A DNA stretch of 64,000 bases from CAZRDB01 sp964598695 (GCA_964598695.1 CAZRDB010000002.1:33491-97490), one strand, 5' to 3'. Counted from the first letter of the stretch, positions 34,769 to 43,789 are shown. Numbers and translations: made by a program. Notes: generated by a model not told the origin, from the sequence alone.

Positions 34769-36190
34769 GTGGAGGCGCCGCTCTGGCACAAGGTCGCCGC
34801 CGGTGTGATCTTCGCCGCCGCCTATGTGCTGATCGCGACCGACCGCTTCGACAAGACCAAGGTGGCGTTGCTCGGCGCCGTCGCCATGCTGCTGCTCGGC
34901 GTCGTCTCCCAGCACGATGCCTTCGGCGTGCATGAGCGAAGCCTCAGCGTGGTCGAGCACGTCGCCGCCGCCGAGCCCTCGCTCGGGGAGGAGGGCGTGG
35001 TCGAGGACCTCGAGCGGGCCGGGCTCCGCGACGTGCCCGGCGTGGACTGGAACACGATCGTCCTGCTGCTCGGCATGATGATCTACGTGGGGGTTCTCGG
35101 CCGCACCGGCGCGCTCCAGTGGGTCGCAGTCCGGTGCGCGAAGCTCGCGCGCGGGGAGCCCGTCGTCATCATGGTGCTCCTCGCGAGCGTGACCGGCATC
35201 GTCTCGGCCGCGCTCGACAACGTCACGACGATCCTTCTCATCGCGCCGGTCACGCTGCTGCTGTGTGAGGCCTTGGGCGTCAGCCCGATCCCCATGCTCA
35301 TCGCCGAGGTGCTCGCGTCGAATATCGGCGGGACGGCGACGCTGGTGGGCGATCCGCCGAACATCATCATCGCCTCGGCGGCCGGGTTCGGGTTCACGGA
35401 GTTCCTGATCCACCTCGCGCCCGTGGTCGTGGTCCTGCTGGTCGCCTTCGGTCCCTACGCCATCCTCATCTGGGGCCCGGAGCTGCGGGCCTCGCCCGAG
35501 CGCAAGCGCGCCGTGCTCGCGCTCGACGAACGCAAGGCGATCCGCGACCCGCGCTTGCTGCGGAAGTGCCTCTGGATCGGCGGGCTCATCCTCGCCGGGT
35601 TCCTGGTGCAGGGGCCGCTCGGCTGGGGTCCCGCGACCGTTGCGCTCGCCGGCGCCGTGCTGCTTCTGGCGATCGCGCGGCTGCCGCTCGAGGACGGCCT
35701 GCGCGGCGTCGAGTGGGCCACGCTGTTCTTCTTCATCGGCCTGTTCATCATGGTCGGCGGGTTGGTGAAGGTCGGCCTCGTCCAGGCCGCGAGCCAGTGG
35801 ATCCTCGTGCGCTTCGGCGGCAACACGCTCGTGCTGGCCCTCGTCATCCTGTGGTTCAGCGCGATCGCCAGCGCGGTGGTCGACAACATCCCCTACGTCG
35901 CGACCATGTGTCCGCTGATCAACAGCCTCGCGCGGGCGATCACCGACCTCCCGGCCGCCGAGGCCGCGCACGACCCGAGGATCCTGCCGCTGTGGTGGGC
36001 GCTCGCCCTCGGAGCCTGCCTGGGTGGGAACGGGACTCTGGTCGGCGCGTCGGCCAACGTCGTCGCCGCGGGACTGGCCGAGAAGGCAGGATCGCGGATC
36101 ACCTTCCGCGAGTTCACCCGGCACGGGGCGCCGGTGGCGCTCTCGACCGTCGGCGTCTCCACGATCTACCTGCTGATCCGCTATCTGTAG
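34769..36190 (+). CDS. ArsB/NhaD-family ion transporter (P-protein-like)
   Basis: 473 residues, about 11-12 transmembrane helices in two inverted halves. Signature elements: SAALDNVTTILLIAPVTLLL and GGTATLVGDPPNII in the first half, then SAVVDNIPYVATMCPLI and GGNGTLVGASANVV in the second. This is the ion transporter superfamily that includes ArsB, NhaD and the human P protein. A soluble insert with many acidic residues (about 55-85) is unusual. The GTG start at 34769 has GGAAGGA ten bases upstream. It lies between the HlyD gene and the ABC ATPases, just after a repeat element. The substrate may be Na+/H+, arsenite or an organic anion; the sequence does not decide. Confidence 0.88.
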   Translation: MEAPLWHKVAAGVIFAAAYVLIATDRFDKTKVALLGAVAMLLLGVVSQHDAFGVHERSLSVVEHVAAAEPSLGEEGVVEDLERAGLRDVPGVDWNTIVLLLGMMIYVGVLGRTGALQWVAVRCAKLARGEPVVIMVLLASVTGIVSAALDNVTTILLIAPVTLLLCEALGVSPIPMLIAEVLASNIGGTATLVGDPPNIIIASAAGFGFTEFLIHLAPVVVVLLVAFGPYAILIWGPELRASPERKRAVLALDERKAIRDPRLLRKCLWIGGLILAGFLVQGPLGWGPATVALAGAVLLLAIARLPLEDGLRGVEWATLFFFIGLFIMVGGLVKVGLVQAASQWILVRFGGNTLVLALVILWFSAIASAVVDNIPYVATMCPLINSLARAITDLPAAEAAHDPRILPLWWALALGACLGGNGTLVGASANVVAAGLAEKAGSRITFREFTRHGAPVALSTVGVSTIYLLIRYL

Positions 36191-36207
36191 AAGAGGAGCG
36201 CGGCGCG

Positions 36208-37158
36208 GTGAGCGACTCCGCCCCCCGACAACACGCGGTCGAGACGACGGGGCTCTCGAAGCTCTTCGGGAGCGTCCGCGCCGTGGACGGCGTCGATCTG
36301 TCGGTGCGCGCTGGCGAGGTCTTCGGCCTGATCGGCGCCGACGGCGCCGGCAAGACCACGCTGCTCCGCATGTTGTGCGGTGTGCTGAGCCCGGACGGCG
36401 GCGAAGCGCGCGTGGCCGGCCGCGACGTGCTCCGGGAGCCTGAAGCCGTCAAGCGTCGCATCGGCTACCTCTCCCAGGCGTTCAGCCTCTACGCCGATCT
36501 CACGGTCGAAGAGAACGTCGACTTCTGCGCCGACCTGTACTGCACGCCCCGGACGGAGGTGAAGCGGCTGAAGGACGACATGCTCACGATGACCAACCTC
36601 GCGCCCTTCCGCCGCCGCCTCGCGGGCCGTCTGTCGGGCGGCATGAAGCAGAAGCTGGGGCTGATCTGCGCCCTGATCCATCGGCCTGAGGTGCTGATCC
36701 TCGACGAGCCCACGACGGGTGTCGACCCCATCTCGCGCCGCGACTTCTGGCAGATCCTCGCCGACCTGCCCGCCCAGGGCGTCACCGTGCTGCTCAGCTC
36801 CCCGTACATGGATGAGGCCTCCCGTTGCCACCGCCTCGCGGTCATGCACCGGGGCAAGGTGCTCGCGACCGGCACGACCGAGGAGCTGCAGCGGGCCGTC
36901 GAGGGCGCCGTGCTCGAGATCGTGACCACCGAGGTCCGCCCGGCCCTCGATGCCCTCGCCGGCCTCGAGGGCCTCCTCAGCCTCACCCCCTTCGGCGATG
37001 CGCTCCATGCGCGCGTCCGTTCCGAGCAGGGGGCCATCGAGCGAGCGGGGGCGGCGCTGGCCGCGGCAGGCGTTCCCTGCGCGAGCATCGCCGTCGTGGA
37101 GGCGAGCCTCGAGGATGCCTTCCTCGAGGCCGTCGGCCGGGCGGGTGCGAGCCGATGA
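36208..37158 (+). CDS. ABC-2 type exporter ATP-binding protein (N-half of YbhF-like pair)
   Basis: 316 residues. Walker A GADGAGKTT (43-51), signature LSGGMKQKL (142-150), Walker B LILDEPT (163-169); the switch position reads SSPYMDEA, with Ser-Pro replacing the usual His. That loss is also typical of the first ABC domain of YbhF/RbbA-like proteins. GTG start nine bases after GAGGAG. Overlaps the second ATPase gene by four bases (ATGA). The pair looks like YbhF split in two and would power the permeases downstream. Confidence 0.94.
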   Translation: MSDSAPRQHAVETTGLSKLFGSVRAVDGVDLSVRAGEVFGLIGADGAGKTTLLRMLCGVLSPDGGEARVAGRDVLREPEAVKRRIGYLSQAFSLYADLTVEENVDFCADLYCTPRTEVKRLKDDMLTMTNLAPFRRRLAGRLSGGMKQKLGLICALIHRPEVLILDEPTTGVDPISRRDFWQILADLPAQGVTVLLSSPYMDEASRCHRLAVMHRGKVLATGTTEELQRAVEGAVLEIVTTEVRPALDALAGLEGLLSLTPFGDALHARVRSEQGAIERAGAALAAAGVPCASIAVVEASLEDAFLEAVGRAGASR

Positions 37159-38105
37159 GCGCGCCTCTCGCGATCGACATCCGCGACCTGACCAAGCGCT
37201 TCGGCGGCTTCACCGCCGTCGACCAGGTGAGCCTGACCGTCGAGCCCGGGGAGGTCTTCGGCTTCCTGGGCCCCAACGGGTGCGGCAAGTCGACCACCAT
37301 CCGCATGCTGTGCGGCTTGCTGCGCCCCTCCAGCGGGCACGCCAGCGTCGCCGGGCTCGACGTCGCGCGGCAGTCGGAGGCCGTCCGGCGGCGGATCGGC
37401 TACGTCGCCCAGTTCTTCTACCTCTACGGCGATCTCACCGTCGCGGAGAACATGGACCTCTACGGGGGGATCTACGGCGTTTCCGACGCGATCCTCCGCG
37501 AGAGGATCGGCCACTGGCTCGACCGGCTCGACCTCGCCGAGATCCGCGACGTGCCGGCCGACGCCCTCTCGACCGGCGTCCAGCGACGGCTCTCGCTGGC
37601 CTGTGCCGTCCTGCACGAGCCCCCCGTCCTGCTGCTCGACGAACCTACGAGCGGGGTCGACCCGGCCGCGCGGCGCGAGTTCTTCGCGGTGATCGGGGAG
37701 CTGGCCGAGCGCGGCGCCGCGATCCTGGTCACGACGCACGTGATGGACGAGGCCGAGCGCTGCAACCGGCTCGCGCTGATGAACCGGGGACGCATCCGGG
37801 CGCTCGGCACGCCGGCCGAGATCAAGCAGAGCTGCCCGGGCGCCTTCTATGCGCTGCGCGTGGCCGAGGTCAAACGCACCGTCGAGCGCGCGCGCGAGCA
37901 CCCCGCCGTCTGGCACGCCCATCCCTTCGGCGTCGAGGTCCAGCTCCAACTCACGGAGGCCAACCCGGCCGTCGCCGAGGAGGTCTGCCGCTGGCTCCGC
38001 GAGCAGGGGATCGACTGCGGTCCGCCGCGGCCGGTCCGCGCGACGATCGAGCACACCTTCCTCAGCCTGCTGGGGCAGGACGCGGACGAAGGGGTGGGAG
38101 CGTGA
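37155..38105 (+). CDS. ABC-2 type exporter ATP-binding protein (C-half of YbhF-like pair)
   Basis: 316 residues, the same length as its neighbour. Walker A GPNGCGKST (39-47), Walker B LLLDEPTSGVD and switch His in VTTHVMDEA are intact. The signature motif is degenerate: LSTGVQRR (138-145) instead of LSGGQ. In a heterodimer with the preceding ATPase this would leave one composite site altered while the partner supplies a canonical LSGGM, as in asymmetric exporters. Start and stop both overlap the neighbours (ATGA, GTGA). Confidence 0.94.
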   Translation: MSAPLAIDIRDLTKRFGGFTAVDQVSLTVEPGEVFGFLGPNGCGKSTTIRMLCGLLRPSSGHASVAGLDVARQSEAVRRRIGYVAQFFYLYGDLTVAENMDLYGGIYGVSDAILRERIGHWLDRLDLAEIRDVPADALSTGVQRRLSLACAVLHEPPVLLLDEPTSGVDPAARREFFAVIGELAERGAAILVTTHVMDEAERCNRLALMNRGRIRALGTPAEIKQSCPGAFYALRVAEVKRTVERAREHPAVWHAHPFGVEVQLQLTEANPAVAEEVCRWLREQGIDCGPPRPVRATIEHTFLSLLGQDADEGVGA

Positions 38106-39226
38106 GGCGCCTCTGGGCCGTGGCCCGCAAGGAGTTCGTTCACCTCAGGCGCGACCCCCGCAGCCTGATCGCGGCCGTGATCCTCCCCGTCACCCTGCTG
38201 CTGCTGTACGGATTCGCCGTCGACTTCGACCTGAAGTACCTGCCCTTCGCGGTGGTCGACCACGACCACACGCAGGCCTCGCGGCGCGCGATCGAGGCGG
38301 TCTCCACGATCCATGGCTTCCACAACATCGGGCCCCTCGAGAGCGCCGACGAGGCCGAGGAGGTCTTCGCGCGCCGGCGGGCGATGGCCGTCGTGGTGAT
38401 CCCGGCCGGCTTCGAGTCCGACCTGATCGGCCGTCGACCGGCCTCGCTCCAGATCCTCATCGACGGCGCCAACAGCACGATGGCCTCGACGGCGGTCGCC
38501 TACCTGAACGGCGCGGCGGAGGCGATCGGGGCCCGGCTCGTGGTCCAGACGCTCTCGACGACGGCCTTCCGGATGCCTCGCTCGTCGGTGGAGGCGCGCG
38601 TCCGGGTGCTGTACAACCCGAACCTGAGAAGCCGGGTCTTCCTCGTCCCCGGCCTCATCGCCATCATCCTCATGCTCATGGCGGCGCTGCTCACCTCCGG
38701 GACCGTGGTCCGCGAGCGCGAGCGGGGGAGCTTCGAGCTGCTCGCGGCCAGCCCGCTCAGCCCGCTCGAGATGCTGCTCGGCAAGCTGCTGCCCTACTGG
38801 ATCCTCTCGGCCCTCGACGTGGTCCTCGTGGTCGCGACGGGCTGGATCGTCTTCGGCGTCGCGCCCAAAGGCAATCTGCTCCTGTTGTTCGCCGTCTCGA
38901 CCGTCTTCGTCGCCTCGGCCCTCTCGCTCGGGCTGCTGTTCTCCTGCATCATGCGCACGCAGCAGCTCGCGTTCCTCATCTCGTTCATCACGACGGTCCT
39001 GCCCACCATGCTGCTCTCGGGCTTCGCCTTCCCCGTCCGCAACATGCCGCGGCCGCTGCAATTGCTGGCGCAGATCTTCCCCGCCACCCACTACATCCCG
39101 GTCGTCCGCGCCGTGATCCTCAAGGGCTCCGGCTGGGACGTCATCCGGATCCGCGTCGCCGTGCTCACCCTGATCGCGACGATCCTCGTCTGGATCGCGC
39201 TCCGGAGCTTCCGCAAGACCCTGTGA
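38102..39226 (+). CDS. ABC-2 type exporter permease (YbhS/YbhR-like)
   Basis: 374 residues. N-terminal ARKEFVHLRRDPRSLIAAVILPVTLLLLYGFAVDFD is the ABC-2 membrane signature. A periplasmic domain of about 150 residues follows, then five C-terminal helices. The motif TSGTVVRERERGSFELLAASPL (about 198-219) is the cytoplasmic coupling loop that meets the ATPase. FPVRNMPRPLQLLAQIFPATHY near the end matches YbhS-type proteins. GTG start overlaps the ATPase stop. Works as a heterodimer with the next permease. Confidence 0.94.
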   Translation: MRRLWAVARKEFVHLRRDPRSLIAAVILPVTLLLLYGFAVDFDLKYLPFAVVDHDHTQASRRAIEAVSTIHGFHNIGPLESADEAEEVFARRRAMAVVVIPAGFESDLIGRRPASLQILIDGANSTMASTAVAYLNGAAEAIGARLVVQTLSTTAFRMPRSSVEARVRVLYNPNLRSRVFLVPGLIAIILMLMAALLTSGTVVRERERGSFELLAASPLSPLEMLLGKLLPYWILSALDVVLVVATGWIVFGVAPKGNLLLLFAVSTVFVASALSLGLLFSCIMRTQQLAFLISFITTVLPTMLLSGFAFPVRNMPRPLQLLAQIFPATHYIPVVRAVILKGSGWDVIRIRVAVLTLIATILVWIALRSFRKTL

Positions 39227-39245
39227 GAGGAAGGGAGGTCGGCCG

Positions 39246-40367
39246 ATGCGTTTCCGCAAGCTGCTGAAGAAGGAGGTCCGCCAGTTCGTGCGCAACACCT
39301 ACATGCTGCGCATGGCGATCCTCATGCCGATCTTCCAGACCCTGCTGCTCTCCTTCGCCGCGAACACCGACGTCGTTCATGTCCCCGTTGTGGTCTACGA
39401 CGAGGACGCCTCGCGCCACAGCCGCGAGTTCGCGGCCAAGATCGACTCGACCGTCACCTTCGACGTCACCCGCTACGTGCTGAGCCCCGCCGCGGTCGAG
39501 CGTCAGCTCGAGACCGGCGCGGCCGAGGTCGGCCTGGTCATCCCCCGCGGCTTCGACCGCGACCTCGAGCGCGGCGGCGCGACCGCCCAGGTGCTCGTCA
39601 ACGGCGCCGACTCGACCACCGCGCTGGCCGCGGGTAGCTACCTCGGCCAGGTTGCGGCCGGCTACAACACCGCCGTGCGCACCGAGCTGGCCGAGCGGCG
39701 CGGACCGTTGCCGCAGTTGCCCTCGATCCGCGCCGAGACCCGCGTTCTCTACAACCCCGACCTGCGAAGCCTGTGGTTCATGGCCCCCGGCGTCATGGCG
39801 ATGGTCCTGCTGATCCTCATGCAGAACTTCAGCGCTCTGACCGTGGCCCGCGAACGCGAGCTGGGGACCTTCGAGCAACTCGTCATCACCCCGGTCCGGT
39901 CGTGGGAGGTGCTGCTCGCGAAGCTCGTACCCCTCGCAGCGGTCGGGATCCTCGGCGGCGTGGTCGTCTGTCTGCTGGTCGTGTTTCTGCTCGGGGTCCC
40001 CCTGCGCGGCTCCATCCCCGCCCTCGCGGCCGCGACGCTGTCCTTCGTGGCCGCGAGCCTGGGTCTCGGCCTGCTGGTCTCCACGGTCTCCGCCAACCAG
40101 CAGCAGGCGCAGATGATGAACTTCTTCCTGATCTTCCCCTCGGTGCTGCTCTCGGGCTTCATCTTCCCGGTGGAGAACCTCCCTGTGCCGCTGTGGTGGG
40201 TGAGCCGGTTCGTGCCGCTCACCTACTACCTGGAGGTCATCCGTGGCGTGTTCCTGCGGGGCGCGGGGGTCGGTGCTCTCCTGACCCCGCAGATCCTCCC
40301 CCTCGCCGGGCTCGCCCTGGCCTTCTTCGCGCTCGGCGCCGTCCGTTTCCGCAAGCGCCTCGACTAG
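39246..40367 (+). CDS. ABC-2 type exporter permease (YbhR/YbhS-like)
   Basis: 373 residues with the same layout as the preceding permease: LLKKEVRQFVRNTYMLRMAILMPIFQTLLLSF, a periplasmic domain, the coupling loop ALTVARERELGTFEQLVITPV, and FPVENLPVPLWWVSRFVPLTYY. ATG nine bases after GGAAGGGAGG. The TAG stop lies at the margin of the second repeat copy. Together with TolC, HlyD and the two ATPases this completes a tripartite ABC exporter; the substrate is unknown. Confidence 0.94.
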   Translation: MRFRKLLKKEVRQFVRNTYMLRMAILMPIFQTLLLSFAANTDVVHVPVVVYDEDASRHSREFAAKIDSTVTFDVTRYVLSPAAVERQLETGAAEVGLVIPRGFDRDLERGGATAQVLVNGADSTTALAAGSYLGQVAAGYNTAVRTELAERRGPLPQLPSIRAETRVLYNPDLRSLWFMAPGVMAMVLLILMQNFSALTVARERELGTFEQLVITPVRSWEVLLAKLVPLAAVGILGGVVVCLLVVFLLGVPLRGSIPALAAATLSFVAASLGLGLLVSTVSANQQQAQMMNFFLIFPSVLLSGFIFPVENLPVPLWWVSRFVPLTYYLEVIRGVFLRGAGVGALLTPQILPLAGLALAFFALGAVRFRKRLD

Positions 40368-40486
40368 AGCGGCTCCCGGAAGTCGCTGCAGGCCCCGACG
40401 GCAACCGCCTCGGGTGGTGGGTGGGCCAACCCTCCGCAGGTTGCCGCTCGTCGCGCGTGCGCGCGGGAACTCGCGAGAGCCGCTCT
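40366..40486 (-). repeat. Interspersed repeat, copy 2, with terminal inverted repeats
   Basis: A 121-base element bounded by AGAGCGGCTC (40366-40375) and its exact complement GAGCCGCTCT (40477-40486), i.e. 10-bp terminal inverted repeats. Bases 40391-40486 match copy 1 (34532-34628) in reverse orientation. The left end supplies the AG of the permease stop codon TAG. No open frame inside. Size, TIRs and inverted copies fit a MITE-like element or a REP-type repeat. Confidence 0.85.
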
Positions 40487-40513
40487 CGAGCCGCCCGCCA
40501 TCCGCCTCCGCCC

Positions 40514-40546
40514 TTGACGCCTCCCGGCCGCGCGCAGCAGGATACT
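40514..40546 (+). promoter_or_regulatory. Weak sigma70-like promoter candidate for the receiver gene
   Basis: TTGACG at 40514-40519 and GATACT at 40541-40546 resemble -35 and -10 boxes, but the 21-base spacing is longer than optimal. Located 86 bases before the receiver-domain gene and just after the repeat. Proposed from pattern only. Confidence 0.3.
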
Positions 40547-40632
40547 GGTCAGACGCTGCGAAGCTCTAAGCTCGGACCGGCGGGTCGGGACTCCCGCCCC
40601 CCCGGAGAGCGGACTCGCGGAGGAGCACACAC

Positions 40633-41028
40633 ATGGCCAAGGAGAAGGTCCTGGTCGTCGATGACGAACGCGCGGTCGTCATGGTCATCGAGACCAACCT
40701 GCGGATCGCCGGCTACCAGGTCGTGACGGCCTACAACGGCCGCGAGGCCCTGGAGAAGATCCGCGCCGAGCATCCGGCGTGCGTGCTGCTCGACGTGATG
40801 ATGCCCGAGATGAACGGCTGGGACGTGCTGCGCGAGATCCGCGCCGACGCGACGATCGAGCGTACGCAGGTCATCATGCTCACCGCGATGGCCGAGGACT
40901 CCGATATCACCAAGGGCTATGAACTCGGCGTCGACCACTACCTCACGAAGCCGTTCGAGCCGGAGGAACTCCTCGAGTTCGTCGAGCGCGTCATCGAGAT
41001 GGGCAAGGACGAGGAGTTGATCGACTAG
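40633..41028 (+). CDS. Stand-alone response regulator receiver (CheY-like)
   Basis: 131 residues, a single REC domain with no output domain. Acidic pocket Asp10-Asp11, phosphoacceptor Asp54 (LLDVMMPEMNG), Thr84 (MLTAMAED) and Lys106 (LTKPF) are all present. ATG follows GGAGGAG. It would transmit a phosphorylation signal to another protein or relay between kinases; no histidine kinase lies in the window. Preceded by a weak promoter-like sequence, so probably its own transcription unit. Confidence 0.95.
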   Translation: MAKEKVLVVDDERAVVMVIETNLRIAGYQVVTAYNGREALEKIRAEHPACVLLDVMMPEMNGWDVLREIRADATIERTQVIMLTAMAEDSDITKGYELGVDHYLTKPFEPEELLEFVERVIEMGKDEELID

Positions 41029-41063
41029 GACCCGGCCGCTCGCGTCGTGTCCGCTCCCTCGCC

Positions 41064-43082
41064 ATGAGCCAGTCCCCCCTCCCTCGTCCCCTCGTGCTGG
41101 GGATCGACACCGGCGGCACCTACACCGACGCGGCGCTCCTCGAACGGGCGACCGGCCGGGTCCTGGCCAGCGCCAAGGCGCTCACGTCCTACCCAGACCC
41201 CTCGGCCGGGATCCTGGGCTCCGCCCGTGCCCTCGGCGTCCCCCTCGACCGCGTCGCCCGCGTCTGCCTCTCCACCACGCTCGCGACCAACGCCCTCGTC
41301 GAGGGTCTCGGGGCGCGCGTGGGGCTCCTGCTCCTGGGCTTCAGCCCCGACCTCTTCGCGCGGCCCGAGTACGCCTGCCGGCTGCCCGACGGTCCGCGCG
41401 CCTTCCTCGGAGGGGCGATGACCGCCGCGGGAGCCGAGCTGGCGCCGCTCGACGAGGCCGCCGTCGCCCGAACCCTCACCGAGTGGCGCGGCCGTGTCGA
41501 CGCACTCGCCGTCTGCGGGATCTTCGCGACCCGGAACCCGGAGCATGAGCTGCGTGTGCAGGCCCTGGCGGCCGAGACCATGGCCGTACCCCTGGTCCTG
41601 AGCCACGCGATCTCCGACCGACTCGACGCCGTCGCCCGCGCCGCGACCTGCGCCTTCAACGCCCGTCTGCTGCCGGTCGTACACCGGTTCCTCGACGCGC
41701 TGCGGCCAGCGCTGACCCCCCTCGGCCTTGCCGAGGATGTCCCGCTGTTCCTCGTCCGCGGCGACGGATGCCTGATGACCGAGGACCTCTCGCGGCGCAA
41801 GCCGCTCGAGACCTTCCTCTCCGGCCCGGCGGCCTCGGCGATGGGTGCGGCCTACCTCGCTGGGCGACAGCGCGCCGTCGTCGTCGACGTGGGCGGCACC
41901 ACGAGCGACGTGGCGCTCCTCGCCGGCGGCGAGGTGCTGCTCTCGCGCGAGGGAGCGGTCGTCGGCGGCCTGCAGACCCACATCCCCGGGCTACACGGCA
42001 CCACTCTGGGGCTCGGCGGCGACAGCCACGTTCGGATCCTGCCCGACGGCTCCCTCGCCGTCGGCCCCCGCCGGGTCGTCCCCGTCTCACTCGCGACCCG
42101 TACGCTGGGCCTTCCGGCCGAGGCGGCCCGGAGCCGCACCGTCTGGCAGCGCGAGGGGTTGCCCGACTACGTTGTCGGCACCGGCTGCGAGCTGCCGGAC
42201 GCCACGCGACTCGAGCAGAGCCTGCTGGAGGCCGTGCGCGAGGGCCCGCTGCCCGTCGAGAAGCTCGCGAAGCGCCTCGGCCTCGCCTCACCGATCCTCC
42301 TGCCCCTCGCCCGCCTGCAGGCACAGCGGGCCGTGCTGCCCATTGGACCGACCCCCACCGACCTCCTGGCCGCTGTCGGAGAGATCACGCATGTGGACGG
42401 CGAGACCGCCCGGAGCGTTGCCGAGCGGCTGGCCGCCAGCCTGGAGGCCACCCCGGAGGAGCTGGCGGAGCGGCTCCGCGCGACGGTCGGCGCCACCCTC
42501 GCGGACGCCGTGGCGCGGACCTGCCTCGCGCGCTCCCACCCGGCCGCGATCTGGGACCGCGGGGCCGCCACGACGCTCGAGCCGCCGCGGCCCGAGGCCT
42601 TCCTCGCCCTGACCGCGCGCCTCGAGACCCCCCTCGTGGGCCTCGGCGCCCCGGCCGGTCGGCTCGTGCCCCGGGCGGCCGAGCTGCTGGGCACGGCGTG
42701 CATCGTCCCGACCGGCGCCGAGGTGGGCGGCGCCGTCGGCGCCGCCGTCGCGTCGGTGCGAGGCGTGGTCACGGTCACCGTGCGGGCGGCCTACGGGGCT
42801 GCCGGAATCAGCCACTACGTGGTACACTCCCGTCTCAAGCCGGAGTTCTTCGAGGAGCGCGAGCCGGCGCTCGAGCGCGCCCGCCGGATCGCCGAGCGAC
42901 TCGCCCGCGAGGAGGCCCTCGCCGGCCCGAACGCCGAAGAGGTCACCGTGACCTTCGAGTCGGAGGAGTCGCTCGCACGCGACGCCGGCGGCTCGGCGCT
43001 CTGGCTGGAGTCCTCCATCCGCGCCACCGCTCGGATGGTCGAGCGCCTCGGCGAACCTGACCCGTCTGGGAGCACGCGATGA
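41064..43082 (+). CDS. Hydantoinase/oxoprolinase family protein
   Basis: 672 residues. N-terminal ASKHA-type phosphate loop LGIDTGGTYTDAALLE (residues 12-27), TTLATNALVEG at about 73, and the second nucleotide loop VVDVGGTTSDVALL at about 273, the HyuA/OplA-type layout. ATP-dependent hydrolysis of hydantoins, 5-oxoproline or related amides is known for the family. No HyuB partner is adjacent, so the substrate is open. The final segment (about 560-672) is rich in Val/Ala/Arg and may be an extension. It overlaps the YhhQ gene by four bases. Confidence 0.9.
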   Translation: MSQSPLPRPLVLGIDTGGTYTDAALLERATGRVLASAKALTSYPDPSAGILGSARALGVPLDRVARVCLSTTLATNALVEGLGARVGLLLLGFSPDLFARPEYACRLPDGPRAFLGGAMTAAGAELAPLDEAAVARTLTEWRGRVDALAVCGIFATRNPEHELRVQALAAETMAVPLVLSHAISDRLDAVARAATCAFNARLLPVVHRFLDALRPALTPLGLAEDVPLFLVRGDGCLMTEDLSRRKPLETFLSGPAASAMGAAYLAGRQRAVVVDVGGTTSDVALLAGGEVLLSREGAVVGGLQTHIPGLHGTTLGLGGDSHVRILPDGSLAVGPRRVVPVSLATRTLGLPAEAARSRTVWQREGLPDYVVGTGCELPDATRLEQSLLEAVREGPLPVEKLAKRLGLASPILLPLARLQAQRAVLPIGPTPTDLLAAVGEITHVDGETARSVAERLAASLEATPEELAERLRATVGATLADAVARTCLARSHPAAIWDRGAATTLEPPRPEAFLALTARLETPLVGLGAPAGRLVPRAAELLGTACIVPTGAEVGGAVGAAVASVRGVVTVTVRAAYGAAGISHYVVHSRLKPEFFEEREPALERARRIAERLAREEALAGPNAEEVTVTFESEESLARDAGGSALWLESSIRATARMVERLGEPDPSGSTR

Positions 43083-43789
43083 GCAGCCACGGGAGCCTCG
43101 AGTCTCCATCGCCGGCGCCGCCGGGCCAGAGGGCCGGCGACGTCGTTACCGGCCTGTTCGTCGCCGCGCTGCTCGTCTCCAACGTCATCACCGTCAAGCC
43201 GCTCAGCTTGTTCGGCTGGCCGATCGACGCCGGCACCATGCTCTTCCCGATCACCTACATCTTCGGCGACATTCTCACCGAGGTCTACGGCTACGCCCGG
43301 GCCCGGCGGACGATCTGGATCGGGCTCGCCGCCAACCTGCTCCTCGCCCTGTGCTGCCAGATCGCGGTCGCCCTGCCCGCGGCCGCCGACTGGACCGACC
43401 AGGCCGCCTACGCGGCGATCCTCGGCCCCACCAAGCGGATCGTCCTCGCGAGCCTCGCGGCCTACTGGTGCGGCGAGTTCGCCAACAGCCTCATCCTGGC
43501 CAAGCTCAAGGTCGCGACCCGGGGCCGCCATCTGTGGCTCCGCACTATCGGGAGCACGATCGTCGGGCAGTCGATCGACTCCTTCGTGTTCGTCTTCGGG
43601 GCCTTCTGGCACGACTGGCCCGACGGTGTGGTCCGCCAGGTCTTCCTCGCGAATGTCGTGCTCAAGACCCTCTACGAGGCCTGTGCGACACCGCTGACCT
43701 ACGCCGCGGTCGCCTACCTCAAGCGCCTCGAGGGCATCGACGTCTACGATCGCCGCACCCGCTTCTCGCCCTTCCGGTTCTCGGCCTAG
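43079..43789 (+). CDS. yhhQ: Queuosine precursor transporter, YhhQ family
   Basis: 236 residues, about six transmembrane helices. The family signature NVITVKPLSLFGWPIDAGTMLFPITYIFGDILTEVYGYARAR is intact, followed by IGSTIVGQSIDSFVFVFGAFW and KTLYEACATPLTYAAV. Members import preQ0/preQ1 for queuosine tRNA modification. The ATG overlaps the hydantoinase stop (ATGA), so the two are translationally coupled though functionally unrelated on present knowledge. No queuosine biosynthesis genes are in the window. Confidence 0.94.
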   Translation: MSSHGSLESPSPAPPGQRAGDVVTGLFVAALLVSNVITVKPLSLFGWPIDAGTMLFPITYIFGDILTEVYGYARARRTIWIGLAANLLLALCCQIAVALPAAADWTDQAAYAAILGPTKRIVLASLAAYWCGEFANSLILAKLKVATRGRHLWLRTIGSTIVGQSIDSFVFVFGAFWHDWPDGVVRQVFLANVVLKTLYEACATPLTYAAVAYLKRLEGIDVYDRRTRFSPFRFSA

